Shown here piece by piece: positions 7,028 to 8,180 of a stretch of DNA of 8,180 nt. The position numbers and the translations under genes are program-made. Within the stretch, counting starts at the first letter, position 1. Every line of letters begins with the position of its first letter. The stretch spans positions 1 to 8,180 of the forward strand of contig CAMCWJ010000118.1 in the NCBI GenBank assembly GCA_945882475.1, given 5' to 3'. The DNA is from Bifidobacterium breve (GTDB lineage Bacteria; Actinomycetota; Actinomycetes; Mycobacteriales; Mycobacteriaceae). The notes below the pieces were generated by a model. It searched no databases. It worked only from the letters and a program-made list of their open reading frames with translations, and was not told the origin of the DNA.

Positions 7028-7681
7028 GTGATGAAGGTGTTCGGCGAGGGCCGCGGCCGCTGGTTTGCCGCCGCGGCCTCGATCGCCCTCTCCGTTGCCA
7101 TGTTTCAGGCGCAGGGCAAGCAGGCTCCTGAGACACCAGGATCGGTCCCGACACAGCAGGTAGCCGCGCCGGCCGGGCCGGTAGGTGTGCAGAACATGGC
7201 CAGCAGCAGGGAAGCGGAACTGCTCGCTGCGAGCGCACCGGTCGCGGCTGTCGACTTCGATTTCGCGCTGGCGCCGGGGGATGCACCGGAGGCGGGCCTG
7301 CAGGTGAGAACCATCTGGGCGGCCCGGGCCATCAGCATGATGTTTCTGGAAATCGACTCGATCGGTGGAGCACGGGAAGACCCCCTGCCATGGCACCCCA
7401 ACGGCTTGGCGATCGATGTGATGATCCCCAACCACCAGTCCCCCGAGGGTATTGAACTGGGCAACCAGATCGCCGGGTACGCGTTGGCGAATGCGAAGCG
7501 CTGGGGAGTGCTGCATGTGATCTGGAGGCAGGGTTTCTATCCGGGCATCGGTGCGCCGAGTTGGACGGCCGACTACGGCAACGAAACCGCGAACCACTTC
7601 GACCATGTGCACATCGCCACCGACGGCGGCGGTTACCCGACCGGGCAGGAAAAGTACTACCTCGGGTCGATGACGCGGTGA
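7028..7681 (+). CDS. Secreted M15-like (LAS fold) peptidase family protein
   Basis: Exported protein of 217 residues with a zinc-peptidase signature. N-terminal basic residues (K3, R9, R11) precede a hydrophobic core at about 12-26, consistent with a signal peptide cut near residue 28; a Pro/Ala/Gln-rich linker follows. The C-terminal domain (from about residue 90) contains HPNGLAID, matching HxxGxAxD of VanX/VanY-type M15 enzymes (His123, Asp130), and DHVHIA, giving the HxH pair His193 and His195. This composition resembles the actinobacterial secreted family with the domain named after ARB_07466. A peptidoglycan peptide or D,D-carboxypeptidase role is plausible but unproven. GTG 7028 and the adjacent in-frame ATG 7031 are both possible starts. 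It lies between groEL1 and whiB3, where I recall no such gene in M. tuberculosis, and its stop abuts that of whiB3. Confidence 0.85.
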   Translation: MMKVFGEGRGRWFAAAASIALSVAMFQAQGKQAPETPGSVPTQQVAAPAGPVGVQNMASSREAELLAASAPVAAVDFDFALAPGDAPEAGLQVRTIWAARAISMMFLEIDSIGGAREDPLPWHPNGLAIDVMIPNHQSPEGIELGNQIAGYALANAKRWGVLHVIWRQGFYPGIGAPSWTADYGNETANHFDHVHIATDGGGYPTGQEKYYLGSMTR

Positions 7682-7975
7682 TCAGGCTGAGCGTCGTCCA
7701 ATCCCGCGCTTGAGAAGGGTCTCGCGGTCTGCCTCGCTGAGGCCACCCCAGATTCCGTAGGGCTCGCCCACTTGCAACGCATGGGCGCGGCACTGGGTGA
7801 TCACCGGGCACTGCCGGCACATCTGCTTGGCCCGCATCTCGCGTTGGGTTCGGGCGCGGCCCCGCTCGCCCTCGGGATGAAAGAACATCGACGAGTCCTC
7901 GCCGCGGCACAGGCCTTTGATCTGCCAGTCCCATACATCGCTGTTGGGTCCGGGTAGCTGTTGTGGCTGAAGCAT
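7682..7975 (-). CDS. whiB3: Redox-sensing Fe-S transcription factor WhiB3
   Basis: WhiB-family [4Fe-4S] regulator that senses O2, NO and redox state. In M. tuberculosis it controls polyketide/lipid synthesis and interacts with the primary sigma factor. The 97 residues include the N-terminal QLPGPNSDVWDWQIKGLCRG, the four cluster-binding cysteines Cys23, Cys53, Cys56 and Cys62 (C..CxxC..C), and the GIWGG turn (74-78) followed by a basic C-terminal tail (LLKRGIGRR) for DNA contact. N-terminal similarity and the position next to groEL1 match M. tuberculosis whiB3 (Rv3416) rather than other WhiB paralogues. The ATG is preceded by GAGAGGGG at 5 nt. It is transcribed against the upstream genes, and its stop is directly adjacent to that of the M15-like gene, so both 3' ends must overlap as RNA. 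Confidence 0.97.
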   Translation of the reverse strand: MLQPQQLPGPNSDVWDWQIKGLCRGEDSSMFFHPEGERGRARTQREMRAKQMCRQCPVITQCRAHALQVGEPYGIWGGLSEADRETLLKRGIGRRSA

Positions 7976-7980
7976 GAAAG

Positions 7981-7988
7981 CCCCTCTC
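7981..7988 (-). promoter_or_regulatory. whiB3 Shine-Dalgarno sequence
   Basis: Reads GAGAGGGG on the minus strand, 5 nt before the whiB3 ATG. It supports that start over the out-of-frame ATG at 7995-7997. Confidence 0.65.
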
Positions 7989-8062
7989 TTCGTGCATGTT
8001 TCGCACTAACGAGTCTGCGGAAATTCCTCGAGCGCTGTCGCCGGTGACCCCTCGTGATGACA

Positions 8063-8092
8063 ACGCTATGAGTGATAACGAAACGGAGTCAA
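8063..8092 (-). promoter_or_regulatory. Candidate whiB3 promoter
   Basis: On the minus strand, TTGACT (8092-8087), an 18-nt spacer, then TAGCGT (8068-8063), fitting TTGACN and TANNNT. A start near 8056 would give a leader of about 80 nt. Weak by itself; other starts may exist in this region. Confidence 0.35.
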
Positions 8093-8180
8093 CAGTTTCA
8101 AGTGTGCGTAATCGCATAGCCGGAAGGGGAGAATTTACGTCACGTTCATCTGAACTCTTGGCGACCCGCAATCCGGGCCC

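Larger units (their letters stand above)
7976..8180. other. Upstream region of whiB3, possibly a divergent promoter
   Basis: About 205 nt, visibly richer in A/T than the flanking genes, with no gene I can support. It carries the whiB3 leader, a candidate whiB3 promoter and three short imperfect dyads (8080-8099, 8103-8118, 8144-8155). In M. tuberculosis a divergent gene (Rv3415c) lies beyond whiB3, so promoter elements for a + strand gene outside the window may also be here. Confidence 0.5.

Noticed and set aside
7731..7743. Small hairpin GCCTC-GCT-GAGGC as a terminator for the M15-like gene
   Set aside because: Only a 5-bp stem within whiB3 coding sequence with no U-tract; too weak to call.
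7332..8171. 279-codon minus-strand frame through the whiB3 upstream region, whiB3 (shifted frame) and the M15-like gene
   Set aside because: TTG start, no recognisable domain, Arg/Ser-rich product, and it overlaps whiB3 in another frame; the open stretch upstream of whiB3 is probably chance.
8104..8180. Possible start of a divergent + strand gene (GTG 8104, frame open to the window end)
   Set aside because: Only 25 codons, no Shine-Dalgarno at the right distance, composition unlike the coding regions; not supportable without more sequence.

Overview
The window is high-GC actinobacterial chromosome, almost certainly Mycobacterium in the broad sense (Mycolicibacterium or a relative). GroES appears nearly identical to my recollection of the M. 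tuberculosis protein, GroEL1 has the mycobacterial histidine-rich tail, and WhiB3 is recognisable over its whole length. Gene order follows the M. tuberculosis block alr-tsaE-tsaB-rimI-tsaD-groES-groEL1-whiB3. Three further genes sit in that frame here: an alpha/beta hydrolase, a SnoaL/NTF2-like gene and a secreted M15-like peptidase.

Positions 1-4741 look like one tightly packed + strand transcription unit. It holds the 3' end of alr (D-alanine for peptidoglycan), an alpha/beta hydrolase with an N-terminal hydrophobic segment, tsaE, tsaB, rimI, tsaD and a SnoaL-like gene. Successive genes overlap by 17, 8, 4, 4, 4 and 4 nt, so translational coupling is likely. TsaE, TsaB and TsaD form the threonylcarbamoyl-transfer machinery that makes t6A at position 37 of ANN-decoding tRNAs. 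RimI is an N-alpha-acetyltransferase habitually found beside them.

Positions 4742-6957 hold the groES-groEL1 chaperonin operon. A perfect CIRCE operator (9-9-9) overlaps the likely promoter. A leader of about 135 nt contains a 9-bp hairpin, and a 45-nt nested hairpin lies between groES and groEL1. A GC-rich hairpin follows groEL1.

Positions 7028-7681 encode a secreted M15-fold (HxxGxAxD...HxH) protein, possibly translated from a leaderless mRNA. It runs tail to tail, with no intergenic base, into whiB3 on the minus strand, the redox-sensing Fe-S regulator. The last 205 nt are the whiB3 upstream region, shared with whatever lies beyond the window.

I see no mobile element, CRISPR array, tRNA or rRNA. 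Nothing here is clearly a new system. The most interesting points are the regulatory RNA structures around groES-groEL1, the tail-to-tail M15/whiB3 arrangement with a possible leaderless start, and the uncharacterised SnoaL-like and hydrolase genes coupled to the t6A operon.
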